Shown here piece by piece: positions 23,201 through 34,447 of a stretch of DNA of 64,000 nt. The DNA comes from Aphrocallistes beatrix. Taxonomy: Eukaryota; Porifera; Hexactinellida; Sceptrulophora; Aphrocallistidae. The DNA is taken from the NCBI GenBank assembly GCA_963281255.1, contig OY725497.1, positions 1,054,001-1,118,000 on the forward strand, in the 5' to 3' direction. Made by a program: the position numbers and the translations under genes. Positions within the stretch are counted from its first letter, which is position 1; each line of letters starts with the position of its first letter. The notes under the pieces were generated by a model that saw nothing but the letters and a program-made list of their open reading frames with translations, was not told the DNA's origin and ran no database searches.

Positions 23201-24459
23201 TTCAATTGGATTCCGTCATGTGGAGATATTCTGGAGTAAATTATACAAATCCCATCAGACTAAACAATCTCAATGCTACTGATGCAGTAACTTTCTCGTG
23301 TCTTACTGCCTTCAATGATTTGCTAGATATCATACTTACTGTATATGGTAAGAACCAGTCAGAAGTAGCAAATGCTTATCTTTTCTATTTATACTCATGA
23401 TTCATCATTCTAGAGCCTTCATTCACGCTTAGTTATGACGGATTTCAAGCTACAAAATACGATACTTTGAGTCCAGATATAATTGCACTAACAATACCGC
23501 TTTTCTCTACTCAAGTACTGCTGTCTACTAATTTCGAATCTGGGATTTGGGAATATCCGGATTCTCGGTTAGTTGCGTCGAGTAACATTACAATCTCATT
23601 TCACACTTTGGCCTCTGGAGGAAGATACTCATTCAACACAAATCTAACATGGGATAGGAGGATAACTGAAGTTTTCATCTTAAACATAATAACTTCAGGT
23701 ATATACTTCATATCACCTTAATTGATTATTTACTCTTACTAGGTCTGTTATCAATTCTGGTAATGATGCTTGAAGATGTGACGTGATTTTATTTTATAGG
23801 TTCGAATATAGCAGTGAAAAACAGTTCTGGTTACTTTCCTATGCGAAACAATACTTTCGGAGAGAATAATACGCAGCTAGCTTGCTTCACATCCTATCAA
23901 GGTGCTGATGATAGTAGTGTCCAGTGGTATTATCAGGAGACTGTGAATTCAGTTCTACAGATTGAGAACGGATATTTCGATTCTTTATTCGGGGCTAAAA
24001 TCATCCATATTGTCAAGGCTGGTATTTATACTTGTCATGTTCCAGACCATCGCCAACAACCAACCATATTCTCTGTAGGGATAATTGTGCCAAACAATAC
24101 GACAATGATCTGTAAGTAGCATCGTTAAACGATGGATAAATCCTAACTAAATTGTGTTTTCAATAAAGACTACTGCATTCTAGTATCAGAAGAAGATTTA
24201 GACGGAGATGATGAGCTGACATACACTGTAGGCGGATTATTAGCTCTTTTCTATCAGGATCAGAATATTGGCTTAGCTTCCATTCGTTGGACGACTGATG
24301 AAGTTAAAAACGGTGATGCTAATACTCCCATTGAGTTTTTAAACCCAGTAGATGTCAGTGATGTGTTCGCACAGCTAGGATCAGGAGCCTACATACTCAG
24401 TTGCTTTCATAGACAGAGTCCTATCACTGTTGTTGGAAATATTAATTTGAATTTGAAAG
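20275..24459 (+). repeat. Four tandem copies of a three-exon ectodomain cassette
   Basis: Exons 1/4/7/10 (264-285 bp) are one type: a TYTVLSPSNINLNIPL-like start and a GRYTF or GFYTF end. Exons 2/5/8/11 (297-312 bp) are a second: SQGDYIP...NEIFYTDTTLVC then GYYSC. Exons 3/6/9/12 (234-276 bp) are a third: YYVKGIDP-like then ILLLCDLNNP. Cassette starts lie at 20275, 21301, 22389 and 23414, a period of 1.03-1.09 kb. All boundaries are phase 1, so cassettes can be gained or lost without breaking frame. The fourth copy is the most divergent. Confidence 0.85.
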
Positions 24460-27037
24460 GTATTGATGTTCGAGAGTGTACTTATATTTCATGCAGGAAA
24501 TTTTACATTTAAACAAACTTATTCATATATAACGTACCTGTAGATACAGCATTTACCAAACTTACGTATAATGGAACATTGGAAGTTCTTTTCAGTGATG
24601 TGAATAATCCAAACTTTCCTCAATCACAAACGATTGATATTCCAATCTTAACAGAGAATATAAAACTAACATGTGACACAAGTATGTGTGAGTGGTTGAT
24701 GGAAAGAGATGCAACTGCAGACTATTCCATTTCAGACACAGAGTATGTCATAGATGTATTGAGGATAGAAAATCAAGGCCTCTACTCACTGAGAAGAAAG
24801 ACTAGTGCTGATGTTACCTATTCAACTGCTGGATTAATGCTCACAGTCACAGGCAGAGTTTAAATACTTTAATCAATGATCGATTACACTTATTTTCACG
24901 ACATTAATATCTTCTTTGCTTAGGTTTTACAAGACAGAGCATAATCTCACTCAATCATAGCGATATCAATATTAGACCCATCACTTTGTTTTGGGAGCTA
25001 GAAACAGTTCTTCCTGACGAAGCTAATCAGATATTCACCGTTTCTTACACAGAAAATGGTGAATCATTTTATAATATGACAACAGAATCATCATATAATC
25101 TCACAGAGTTAATTACAGGAGAAATGTACACGATTTCTGTGATTCTATCTTATGCTTATACTGCTGAGACATCTAACAAATCCATTACAATCATTATACC
25201 ACAACCACAAAGTAATGTCGCAGCACTTACTGTGATTATTCCAGTATTAATTGTAGTAGTAATCATTCTTTTGGTGGGAATAATCGTCTTGTTAGTAATA
25301 GTCATCTTTTGCCAGATAAAGAAGAGATGCAATCGTGCATTTAAAACTTTGAATGAAGATGATGGATTGCCTCCTATAACACCTCACAACATCCTCGTCC
25401 ATGGTCAAGTTCAGCCAAAGCCAAAGCCTCACAAAGCTAGAGGGAAGCGACACAATGGAAAAAAGTCAAAAACTGGAGGCGTTGAGTATGCAAGCATTGA
25501 GGAAAAATCTCATTATGACATGCCATTAGAAGTCATTCCCAAAACTGAACCAAATTACACTACCATAGATGAAACCATGCTTGTCCCTCTTGAAGGTGAA
25601 GACAGTAGAAATACAGATCAATCAAATAGTGAAGAGAAACAAATATACTATTCTAACCTCGGGAAATTCACTGTAAAACAAGCAGAAACATATAAACCTT
25701 TAGAAACCCAATTTAATGATAAAGAATATGTTGGTGAACAATCGGGTGGCTATTCTAGAGTAGATGATATAGTTGAGAGTGACAGGCAGTATACTCCAAT
25801 GATGGCTTTGGAAACGAAACAACTTCCAAAGCAACCTATAACTACTAGCATCATACCAGCTAAAATATTCATTAAAACGTACAGAAGATATATTGAAGCA
25901 AGTACAGAGGATGGATCTGTAATTAAAGACGAATTTAATCAAATCAAAGAGACTTCTAGGCAATCGTTTCAAGATGAGATAATAGAAGGGATTAAACCTG
26001 AAAATAAGGTAAAAAATCCGATAGAGCATACACTACCATTTGAAGATAACCGTGTAGTTCTAGAGTCTCCACACATAATAGGGAATTACATTAACGCTAG
26101 TTTTATCGACAGTTATCAATTCATAGCCACAATGCACCCCACATCTGAAACACTTGTAGATTTCCTACAAATGCTCTATCAAACTGAAGCTAGCATGGTG
26201 GTAATGTTAGCTAGCAGAAAGGAAAAAGCTAAAATAATTGGAGGACTTTCAAATAGAAAAGCTTATTGGCCCAGAGAAGGCATGAATCTAGAATGTCATC
26301 CTTTTACCACTAACACTATCAGCACAACAGATTCCAACGCCTTTATAAAACAAGAGCTGAAGCTAACTCACAATGTTGAGAAGAGGCACAGAACCGTAAT
26401 GCACTGCATTTCTGCAGTTTGGAACGAAGACAATACGGCCTCCAATCTTGAGAACGTAGTTGCACTCTTGATTCGTATAATTAAACAAAAAGAGACAGCA
26501 CCACTTAAACCCATCATAATCCATTGTGCAGACGGTATCTCGAAGACTGGAGTTCTACTAACCATATACAGTGCAGTGCAGGAATTGAGTCAGAGGAAGA
26601 CCATAAACATCCACAACGCTGTGAAGAAGTTGAGGAGGCAAAGGATGCAAATGGTCCCAACACTGGTTTGTTAATTAGTGCAGCTACTTAATTGGGAGAT
26701 GTCCTTGTGGCATATACAGTGTATCACGTCCGTGCGTTGTATGTATGTATACGTCCGTATGCGCGATCCTGCAAATTCTAATGATCCAATCTCTACCAAA
26801 TTTCGTATTAGAATTTCTTTATGGTGTAAATATGCACTATCTATTTTTCTACCTTTTCCGTCACTAATTTTTGGATTTGAAACTAAGAAAAGTAATTATC
26901 CATCATTATATTATAAATCATTTGTGATACAATGATTATATCACAAAATTTTCAATTTTCAGAAATTTAATATTCTCTAGGCCTGCTACAACACATGCTA
27001 TGCTTTGATGAACGAGTACTGCTCAATTCACCTCTGA
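20275..27037 (+). CDS. Ig/FN3 receptor with catalytically impaired tyrosine-phosphatase domain
   Basis: Fifteen exons: 20275-20538, 20599-20898, 20990-21223, 21301-21582, 21642-21953, 22024-22275, 22389-22673, 22745-23041, 23105-23347, 23414-23698, 23800-24111, 24184-24459, 24544-24852, 24924-26665, 26981-27037. Exons 1-13 are all phase 1-1 and multiples of 3; most encode one Ig-like unit (GYYSC, GFYSC or GIYTCHV). Exon 14 adds an FN3-like unit, a TM segment (25217-25312), a basic stop-transfer, a Tyr-rich juxtamembrane region and a receptor-PTP domain (GNYINASFID, KAYWPREG, IIHCADGISKTG). Exon 15 supplies the domain's last helix (YNTCYALMNEY aligns with the family QYEFIYRALLEY). WPD is WNE and the HCx5R arginine is Lys, so hydrolysis is unlikely; a phosphotyrosine-binding or scaffold role is inferred. 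The signal-peptide exon was not found, so the model is 5'-partial (~1,815 residues). Confidence 0.85.
26683..26830 (+). repeat. GGACCA-family repeat fragment inside the last receptor intron
   Basis: Landmarks CCTTGTGGCATATACAGTGT, CACGTCCGTGCGTTGTATGT and ACGTCCGTATGCGCG follow the order of the dispersed repeat at 150-392, with many changes. It lies within intron 14 (26666-26980) and probably lengthened it. Confidence 0.5.
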
Positions 27038-27419
27038 TTTACCTAAAACCTCAGCTACTTGCATCATGCTCTATTCTTAGAAGCTTACGCTCTATTTAGT
27101 ATATTATATTGTTATTTACTTGTATGGAATTATTATAAGATTATAACATGTTTTGGTAGTTAAAACAATGAATTCGTTTACGATATTATTTGAATCAGTG
27201 ATAATCCATGATAGTACGATTCCCGATTCAGTGTTGGAATCAGGGTCGGGTTTGGGGCCGGGTTCGGGTAGATTCAGGTTCAGGTTAAGTTCAGGTTCGG
27301 CTTACAGCAAAATATAGCAATCTCTGAGTTGGGGTCAAATATGGATTCAAATTCACATTTAAAGAAGAAAAAATGTATAGTATAAAGAAATATATAAAAA
27401 ATTGAAGGAGTTATTGAAA

Positions 27420-27690
27420 CTTAAGAGAATAAGGGACGATGTTTGTTCCTCGTATTCTAGATTCTTCACAATCTTCAACAACATTCCTGTCTTACTCAAC
27501 CCATCATTATTACAGTGGATTATCATGAGTTTGTTTTGATTATTTTGTTTTTGTTCAATGATAGTTTTGAGAACACTTCTTACATCACTTACAGGACCAT
27601 TTTCGTCACATTAAAAGGGTATGTGGTGTCAAAACGAGATTTGATTTTTTTCCAGGCAAGCTTGCAAACTGGTCAAATTCCGAGATTTCT
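27420..27690 (-). pseudogene. Relic of a tyrosine-phosphatase domain, copy A
   Basis: Read on the minus strand, about 27620 down to 27420 encodes a piece equivalent to the WPD-to-HCx5R part of a receptor PTP: CDENGPVSDVRSVLKTII, then KLMIIHCNNDGLSKTGMLL. The signature has one extra residue and Lys for Arg. A further stretch up to about 27690 (SLPGKKSNLVLTPHT) fits the preceding strands but is in another frame, so at least one frameshift is present. After the signature the frame drifts into low-complexity sequence. Related to the intact domain at 20275-27037 but on the opposite strand. Confidence 0.6.
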
Positions 27691-27947
27691 AATACTTATA
27701 CGCTGCAATAATGAGAACTAAAATTTGGAATTCTTTAATGCGCAAAATAATTACATTTTAATCTCGAAACATTTGTCCAATCATATATGATGGCCAAACT
27801 ATATTTGGGAATTAAGTCACAATACTATAAGTATCAAACTAATCCTAACTATAATGAGCATTGATAAATCTATGAACAAAATAGGTAGTTGTTAATTATC
27901 GTAGAAGAAGAAACGTTTTTCACTGCCCTTTAGGTTGAAGAGAATAT

Positions 27948-28480
27948 TCATTCATTACTGCAAGCCAGGAACAGAAATGCGTCTAGAAAATATATTTAAA
28001 AAAGTTATTTCATTTGTAATAGCTAAAACTTACAAGTAGTTATTGATAAATGAGTGTCAGAGAGATTTCTTACCAAAGTTGGCACAAAGTTCATTCTTTC
28101 TCTCCTAAGACGTTTGATAGTATGGAATATGTCGATTCGTCCTTTCTCCTTCATCTCTTGTATGCACTGGTAAACTGTGTAAATAATTCCAGTCTTCCCG
28201 ATGCCATCTTGACAATGTATTGTTATTGTGTTATTAGGGGTTTCTTGCCTATACTCATGATTAATTGAAGGAGAATAATGATTGATTGGAAATCTGTGCT
28301 TTCGCCCTTTTCATTCCAAGCTGTAGAAATCACTTGCATAAAAGTCCGCTCCGACTGTTCGGAATTATTCTTAAGTAGGATGTCTTGTTTTATTAGTGTT
28401 GCTATGGACTTTTCAGAATTAGTTACGGAGGCAAATGGAAGTCGTTCTGTTACCACATCACAGTTAAATGAGCATAGACA
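27948..28480 (-). pseudogene. Relic of a tyrosine-phosphatase domain, copy B
   Basis: Minus-strand exon from about 28480 to 28074 encodes FNCDVVTERLPF through RTFMQVISTAWNEKGE, then after a one-base frameshift near 28255 continues ITIHCQDGIGKTGIIYTVYQ to ERMNFVPTF, ending at a GTAAG donor in the same place as the intact gene's last intron. A short final exon at 27948-27982 keeps the expected phase and an F-x-F core before a stop. AWNE replaces WPD and the signature arginine is Lys, as in the intact receptor. The N-terminal half of the domain is missing: homology stops near 28480 where an unrelated plus-strand frame begins. Confidence 0.7.
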
Positions 28481-28841
28481 GTGAAGTAGAAGTTAGAGGG
28501 CATCGCAAGGTCAATCTGACCACACCTCGTAAGAGAACTCGAACTCGAAAGGATAAAAGGTCTGGAAGAAAAAAGCCAAGGAAAGCAGACACTGAAAAGA
28601 ACCTCAAACTTTTAATCACCACACTTCAACCGAAATTCAAAACAAATTAGACTCCTCACTTTCATCCGAAAGTGATAAAATATCGATTTTTGGTCAACAG
28701 GATTATCAAGAAAATAAATTAAGCCCTATTATTCCCCCATCATCCTGTATTGAAGACTCAAGTTCACTACCTCGTATCCCTTCACCCTCTCATTTCAGCG
28801 ACGTTGGTAATATTCAACAAATGAACTCTAAATCTCCTTAG
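28468..28841 (+). other. Basic-rich open frame, possible exon or mobile-element fragment
   Basis: The first 60 codons are strikingly basic (TPRKRTRTRKDKRSGRKKPR). After a shift of frame near 28600 an open stretch rich in Ser and Pro (SSLSSESDKISIFGQQDYQ, then IIPPSSCIEDSSSLPRIPSP) continues to a stop at 28841. It overlaps the 5' end of PTP relic B on the other strand. I do not recognise the family. It might be an intron-split exon, a decayed ORF1-like protein or chance. Confidence 0.3.
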
Positions 28842-28876
28842 AAAAACGATGCTGCAAAGAAACTTTTATTCTACCG

Positions 28877-29008
28877 AAGGAATTCCTAAGCTCGATTGTG
28901 CTTTGTTAATTATTTAAGGCAGCTCATGCAATAGTTCAACCATCTTCTACCGCATCCCTAGTCTCAAATCCGCAAGTTACTGTGAGGCCTTATATACAGT
29001 AGGCTATG
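28877..29008. mobile_element. Single end of the CATAGCCTAC fold-back family
   Basis: About 130 bp closely match the right end of the element at 9198-10258 (CCTAAGCTCGATTGTGCTTTG through to GTAGGCTATG). The other arm is absent, so this is a truncated or broken copy. Confidence 0.7.
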
Positions 29009-29009
29009 G

Positions 29010-29105
29010 TATCTATAATTTCTGGAATGGAATATTCCGTAAATTAGGCATCTAAAATTCTGGAACCGTTCCATCAAATTCCGTAAATTAGGTATGTCCC
29101 GATTA
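29010..29105. repeat. Hairpin repeat of the TTCCGTAAATTAGGCAT family
   Basis: Contains GGAATATTCCGTAAATTAGG and a partially inverted second half ending CCGTAAATTAGGTATGTCCC. Related to 1774-1872 and 56927-57075. Confidence 0.5.
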
Positions 29106-29346
29106 ATTAGTTCCCAATTAACCGATGAAATTTAGTATTAGCTTCTATGTATGGGAACCATTCCGTTCCTGGAGACTTGTCCCAATTTAGCGGAGTTGAC
29201 TGCATATGTAGAGCGTAAAAGTTTCATAACTGAGGTTTAGTGTTTAATCCCTGGTGAGATGATATTTCAGAATACAGAAGCAAAACTATAAAATACTGTT
29301 TCGAGGCAAGAACGATGCGAATTAATGATACTCACTAGACCACAAA

Positions 29347-31080
29347 ATGTCACAGGACTCACAAGCTTCAACCATAAATCAACAACCTCACGCAATGTTC
29401 AAACAAAAACGCAGGCTAATCTTAGTAAGCGGTTTAGTGGCAACAATATTAGTTCTGATGTGCATTCTAAATCTGACAATTTCAGGACACAGATTTGTGG
29501 GAAATCACTCAATTGACAAAGAAAACGAAGTAGAATATCCACAAGATTTTCATGGCAAGTTAATAGAAAACAAAGATAACTCAAGAGATTTAGGAGAAAT
29601 AAATCGCAGGTTTGACCTGACGCGAGAAGACAGTCTACTCGTGTTTGTGCACATCCAGAAGACAGGAGGCACTGGATTTGGAAAACATCTTCTGAAAGAT
29701 CTGAAACGGTTTTCTTGCCCTTGCACAGGAATAAACAAGCTCAAAAATAGACACTGCAAATGCTACCATCCAGGTTCATAATCTTGAACACATTCCACTT
29801 TCGAATTTCACATTTTTAATATAATAACATTATTATACAGGCACTCACCAGCTGTGGTACTTCTCACGGTACACCAGGGGATGGATATGCGGGGTACATC
29901 CAGACTACACCACACTCACTCACTGCCTGCCCCAGCTGTTTCAGACTCACACGCAGGAGGATTCTCGGATGGCACCAGCAGGCAGAGCCAAGTTGACTCC
30001 GGACTACTTATACATCACTTTCATCAGAGATCCGATACAGAGATATTTGAGTGAATTCAGGTACGTAATTTACAATGACTAAGTCAACTGTAGATACTAT
30101 ACTGTACGTATTAGGAAAATATTTAATTAATTGCGACTTTTTACGAGTATATTTAACGTCGTTTGAGAAAACAATGAAGCTTTTAGATCAATTTGATCAT
30201 GTCTGCAATCGAAAATAAATTCCAAGAATCCATTTTCTAAATGTGTCAGGTTTGAGAAATGACAAAAATGGAATAAACTGAAATCGAGTCAAATGGTCCA
30301 AGGTTTCGGTAATTCTAAAATGAACATACCACATGTCTGCATGTATTCTATCTATGTCAGGAATAGATCCTTTCTGTTTATAGAAGCTCCAAGCAGCTAA
30401 AAGGTTGCTTCCAGCGTTCTTATTGTAAGAGTTCAGGGCATTACTAGAATGTGCATAGCTAAGATTCCGCAGAGAAAGAAGCCTGATCAGAGACTGAAAA
30501 GTAACAGCATTTAACTGTTGTCTAATCGCGATATACTATCCATTGAAATTTCTCTTTTAGACATACAAGGCTCGGAGCTAAATGGCCAGTTAGAGAATAC
30601 CGCTGTAAGAATGACAGATTGCAATTCAGCTCAATCAAATCTACTAAGCAAGTTCTCTCTCCTTGTGTGCCTCTGGGGGAAAGCGATTGGAGAGGGGTAG
30701 TCTTAGAAGAGTTCATGAAATGCGAATTGAATCCAGCTGCAAATAGAATGACTCGGATGCTAGCGGATTTAACCGATATTAAGTGTAACCCAGATCTGAT
30801 CCAGGACAGAGTGAGAATGGAGGAGATGATGCTAAAAAGCGCTAAAAGCAACTTAGAACGATTCGCATACTTCGGCTTAACGGAATACCAAACAGAATCG
30901 CAAACTCTTTTTGAGAGAACTTTTGGTGTTGAGTTTTCCAAAAGTTTTGAGCAGCAGGAAACACACGCTAGTAGTATCGAGGTGAATCAGGACTTAACAC
31001 AAAAAATTAGAGCAATAAACCATCTGGACGTGGAGTTATATAGATGGGCCAAGGAGCTGTTCCTTTCTAGGCTAGGGTAG
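29347..31080 (+). CDS. HS6ST: Heparan-sulfate 6-O-sulfotransferase
   Basis: Three exons (29347-29773, 29841-30060, 30561-31080) with matching phases give 388 residues. The enzyme moves sulfate from PAPS to the 6-O position of glucosamine in heparan sulfate in the Golgi lumen, tuning growth-factor binding. Type II topology is clear: a basic tail, then a TM segment (LILVSGLVATILVLMCIL, about residues 25-42). The catalytic domain has the 5'-phosphosulfate loop VFVHIQKTGGTGFGKHL (about 100-116, with the catalytic His), the Cys-rich CPCTG...CKC segment, WYFSRYTRGWICGVH, and the 3'-phosphate motif FIRDPIQRYLSEF split by intron 2. The C-terminus carries FAYFGLTEYQTESQTLFERTF, typical of this subfamily. 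Intron 2 is exactly 500 bp and shows nothing recognisable. Length is close to other family members. Confidence 0.93.
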
Positions 31081-32272
31081 TGGGAGAGGATTGAATTGCA
31101 GCCAAGCTTTTAAATATACAGGTCTGAAAGGTCACTTAATAACTTTTTTGAAATAATCTTTTAATTGTGAATAAATTGTATGGAATTGTATATTGTTAGT
31201 TGAAAAATTGTAGTGTATTTGTAAATAAATATTTTAAATAGAAATAGTAACTACGTACATTAATTTAATAACTTCGGCTAGCTTGGGTTTTTTCTATTTA
31301 GAGAAAAACACAAATTTTATGGCTTCCCCGCCCAAAATCGCTTAAACCGGAAATGAGGCAGCAAAATTCCTAGCCATGCGAGAGTTTTAATTAAGAAGCT
31401 ATGTGATGGGTATTATTTACTAACATTATAATTATTAGTAGAACCGATAAGGTGAAGCCCTTATGTAGTTATCTCGAAAGCTTTTCTGCTCCTGAAAAAA
31501 ATACAACTCAACTCGAACCTTTTGGACTTTCGAACTATTTTGATCAAACAAAGAATAAAAAAGTACTTTTGTAGGATATTTCTTTCGATTCTCTAAAAGT
31601 ACATCGTTTTCAGCTTAAAACATCACATCATTTATTAAAATTTCTGTCAGAAAAATATTTTTGAATGACTGCTGTGACTAATCATTATACTTAATATGGC
31701 ATTCGTTATTTCGAACAGATTTTGATTTTCCTTGAGGGTTCGAGATGGTGGATGTCAATTGTATACACGAATCACTTGGTTGATGTTTCAAAGAGGCTGC
31801 ATTCCGGTTTGTGGGTAAGGTTTACTTACCAATATTCCATGTGTCACTCGTTATAGCCTGAAATGGATCAATCTGTTAATTCTCTTGTGAAGATGATTTA
31901 ATACTTCTAAATGAAGATTCTCTGAAAGCTTCAGAAGCACAGATTGCCAGGACTGTGCGTACAAAGTTGTTCAATGAACTATCACAGATAACTTATGCTA
32001 TCATAATGTTGAATTAATTAAATAGTGGAGACATTGTTGTGGCTGATAAGTTCATGCGATGTGTAAAATGTGGTATCTAGTCCACATATAAAATCATAGT
32101 TACACAATAATTGCTGAGGTAATAGAGACAATTTTATTCAAAATATTTCAATTTCTTAGAAATATTTTTTTGATGCCAAACCAATAATTTGACAAATAGT
32201 TCTAATGAATAATTTAGAGATTTATTTCGAACAAATAATATTCTTAAATAACACACTGTAATAGCCATAGTG
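31081..32272. other. Intergenic, no gene seen
   Basis: AT-rich sequence between two convergent genes. AATAAA-like strings near 31170-31235 could serve HS6ST polyadenylation. No repeat family or exon recognised. Confidence 0.5.
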
Positions 32273-33719
32273 TTACTTATTTACCATTCCTAGGAGATTC
32301 TCAATCATTTTTCCGATTCCATCAAACACGTGGTGTAGTGGGGCATTCCCCATGAAGGCTGGACATGTGACTATCTTGTTAGACAGATCAGTGTGAATCT
32401 CGGTAACTTCTCTCTTGACATGCACGCCTCCCATCTCTCTGATAGCAGCTGCAGTTCCAGAATACGGCCACTTCCCTCCCTCATCTGACTCGCCTCCTAC
32501 CGTCACTTCAACCCTACCTGTGAATCAGAGTTATTCTTTGAAAGAATCGTTTCCAATAAATAGCAAACAAGTTTAATTGAGCCGAAATATTTTAAAATAT
32601 ACACAAGTTTAAGGACGTATTTTAATCATAAAATCATAAATGACATCACACATTACGTAGTTAGTATACATTTTCCTTACCTAACAGTTTCGCAGCTATG
32701 ACACTGCTAATACAGCAGAGAGCAATCGGTTTGTTAGCTCTATGGAATTCCTTCACTATTCTACTAACTTCTGGGTTGACTCTGCATTCAGTTCCTTCTG
32801 TAGCGAAAGTGCTAAGATTCTTCGCAGCTCCAAATCCTCCCGGCACCACCAAACAGTCGAAATTAGCAGCTGAGAGTCTACTCAGCATCTCTATATTCCC
32901 TCTGGCAATCCGAGCAGACTCGATGAGAACATTTCTCTCTTCCGAAGTTTCCGATCCTAAATCGATGAACATAGTAAAGACAGTACAGGCGGAAGGGCAG
33001 GCCAGTCAGGCCACTTATCACTTTACAGCTGCTTCAGTTGATATTATTCGAAAAACTAATTTTATGGAAATATGAACATAAACGAGGTAATATCCTCAAG
33101 ACTTTTTTGGCCCCAATTTCATTCGCTTATCCTCCCTAAAAACATTTTTCTTCTGGTATTATTCCGAATCAACTTGAAAATCATACCAAATCTTAAATTC
33201 ACCTGACCCTTATCAGACATATTTAAATGATATGAGTCTCAACGGTTCGAGAATGAGCCCAACCGCCGCTTTTTTAGGAATCTCAGTTTAATACAGAGAT
33301 AGAGAGGCTTAGCCGCGGGTATTTTATAATACTGACTAGTTCGGAGTGGTTGAAAGGAAAGAGAACTAAGATAAGTATTATAATATTTCAGTGCCTGATA
33401 GAAATATATTTTTTCAAAATTTACCCAATCAAACGATGTGAATATTAACCTCAAGATCACCTGTAGTATGGTCAATGACGTGCATCTGTTTGACATCTGG
33501 TGCGAACATTGTCACTTCTGCGCCCGATCTGCTTAGGTGAATGAGACTGGAGGAGGCTTCATGTATTTCTGATCCATCATAGACCCCACATCCTGAAAAT
33601 ATCACAGCTGCTTTCTTGTTGCCTAGATACGGACTGGTACTCAGGTATGCAGTGTTTATGGCCTTTAAGAAATATCGACTGTTTAACATGGTTCTTCTAA
33701 CAATTGTAGAATTAGCCAT
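32273..33719 (-). CDS. GATD3: GATD3/ES1 family protein (DJ-1-like fold, mitochondrial)
   Basis: Three minus-strand exons (33719-33461, 32956-32681, 32517-32273) splice with consistent phase 1 junctions into 259 residues. The family (ES1/KNP-I, human GATD3) belongs to the class I glutamine amidotransferase-like/DJ-1 superfamily; animal members are mitochondrial and a deglycase-type role has been proposed. Visible hallmarks: a basic, hydroxylated N-terminus suited to mitochondrial import ([14 protein letters not shown]), [13 protein letters not shown] at the start of the fold, MHVIDHTTG across intron 1, [16 protein letters not shown], the nucleophile elbow [30 protein letters not shown] and the C-terminal [17 protein letters not shown]. 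Length agrees with the family. No frame damage seen. Confidence 0.93.
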
Positions 33720-34447
33720 TATAAGAGCTAGAGTGCAGAGCTAACAGGAAAACATTATCATTGTGTCTAAACGGACCTAAGTACTGCTATTATGAACTTG
33801 GCAGTGCTCCCTCTAAGTCTACGTATCACTTCTTCGGGCGATTTAAATTCTTTAGGAATGACTCGATTATATCGTTTTTACAATCAATGATAAAAAGTTG
33901 ATAAATCGTGCATGCCTAAATCAGCCTAGTTTTTGGGACGGGAGGAGTCAAGATACCCAATTTCCGCCCGTCCCATCCCGGAAATTAGACACGCCCAATA
34001 AATCTAAATCTATAATTTAGTCTTTATTGGGACAAACGCCAAATTCTACAGGTATATTCAAATCTGTGATATCGAAGACTCGAAGGGGATCTCTTTAAGA
34101 ACTCCTGTTTCAGCCAACTAAAGAGGTTCTCAATAGGATTCATATCATTGATCACCAATCTTTTAGTAACACTTCAGCTCAAGTAAATGACCTAAAACGC
34201 TTTAATTCTGAATATAACACGTTTTTGTGGAGATTTGATAACTTTTATTATACCTAAAATGAGGAAAATTGATTGGTGTTGGACCGTTCGGTGGCCATAG
34301 CCTCTCCCAAGGAAATAATAGATCATCTAAAATATATAGTTTAGTGAGATAATCATTAAAGTCAATATATCCGAATAAACCAATCACTAATAATAAACAG
34401 TTCAGACAATGGTAACGAAATTGCTATAAATAAGCTTCATTGGAGGT
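33720..34447. other. Intergenic, no gene seen
   Basis: Contains a degraded GGGCATGCCTAATTT-type hairpin repeat at about 33912-33995 (CATGCCTAAATC...CCCGGAAATTAGACACG). Otherwise AT-rich. Confidence 0.5.

Noticed and set aside
26666..26680. Receptor ends truncated at the stop after VPTL
   Set aside because: A phase 0 donor (CTG|GTTTGT) and a short exon at 26981-27037 restore the conserved last helix, so the stop lies in an intron.
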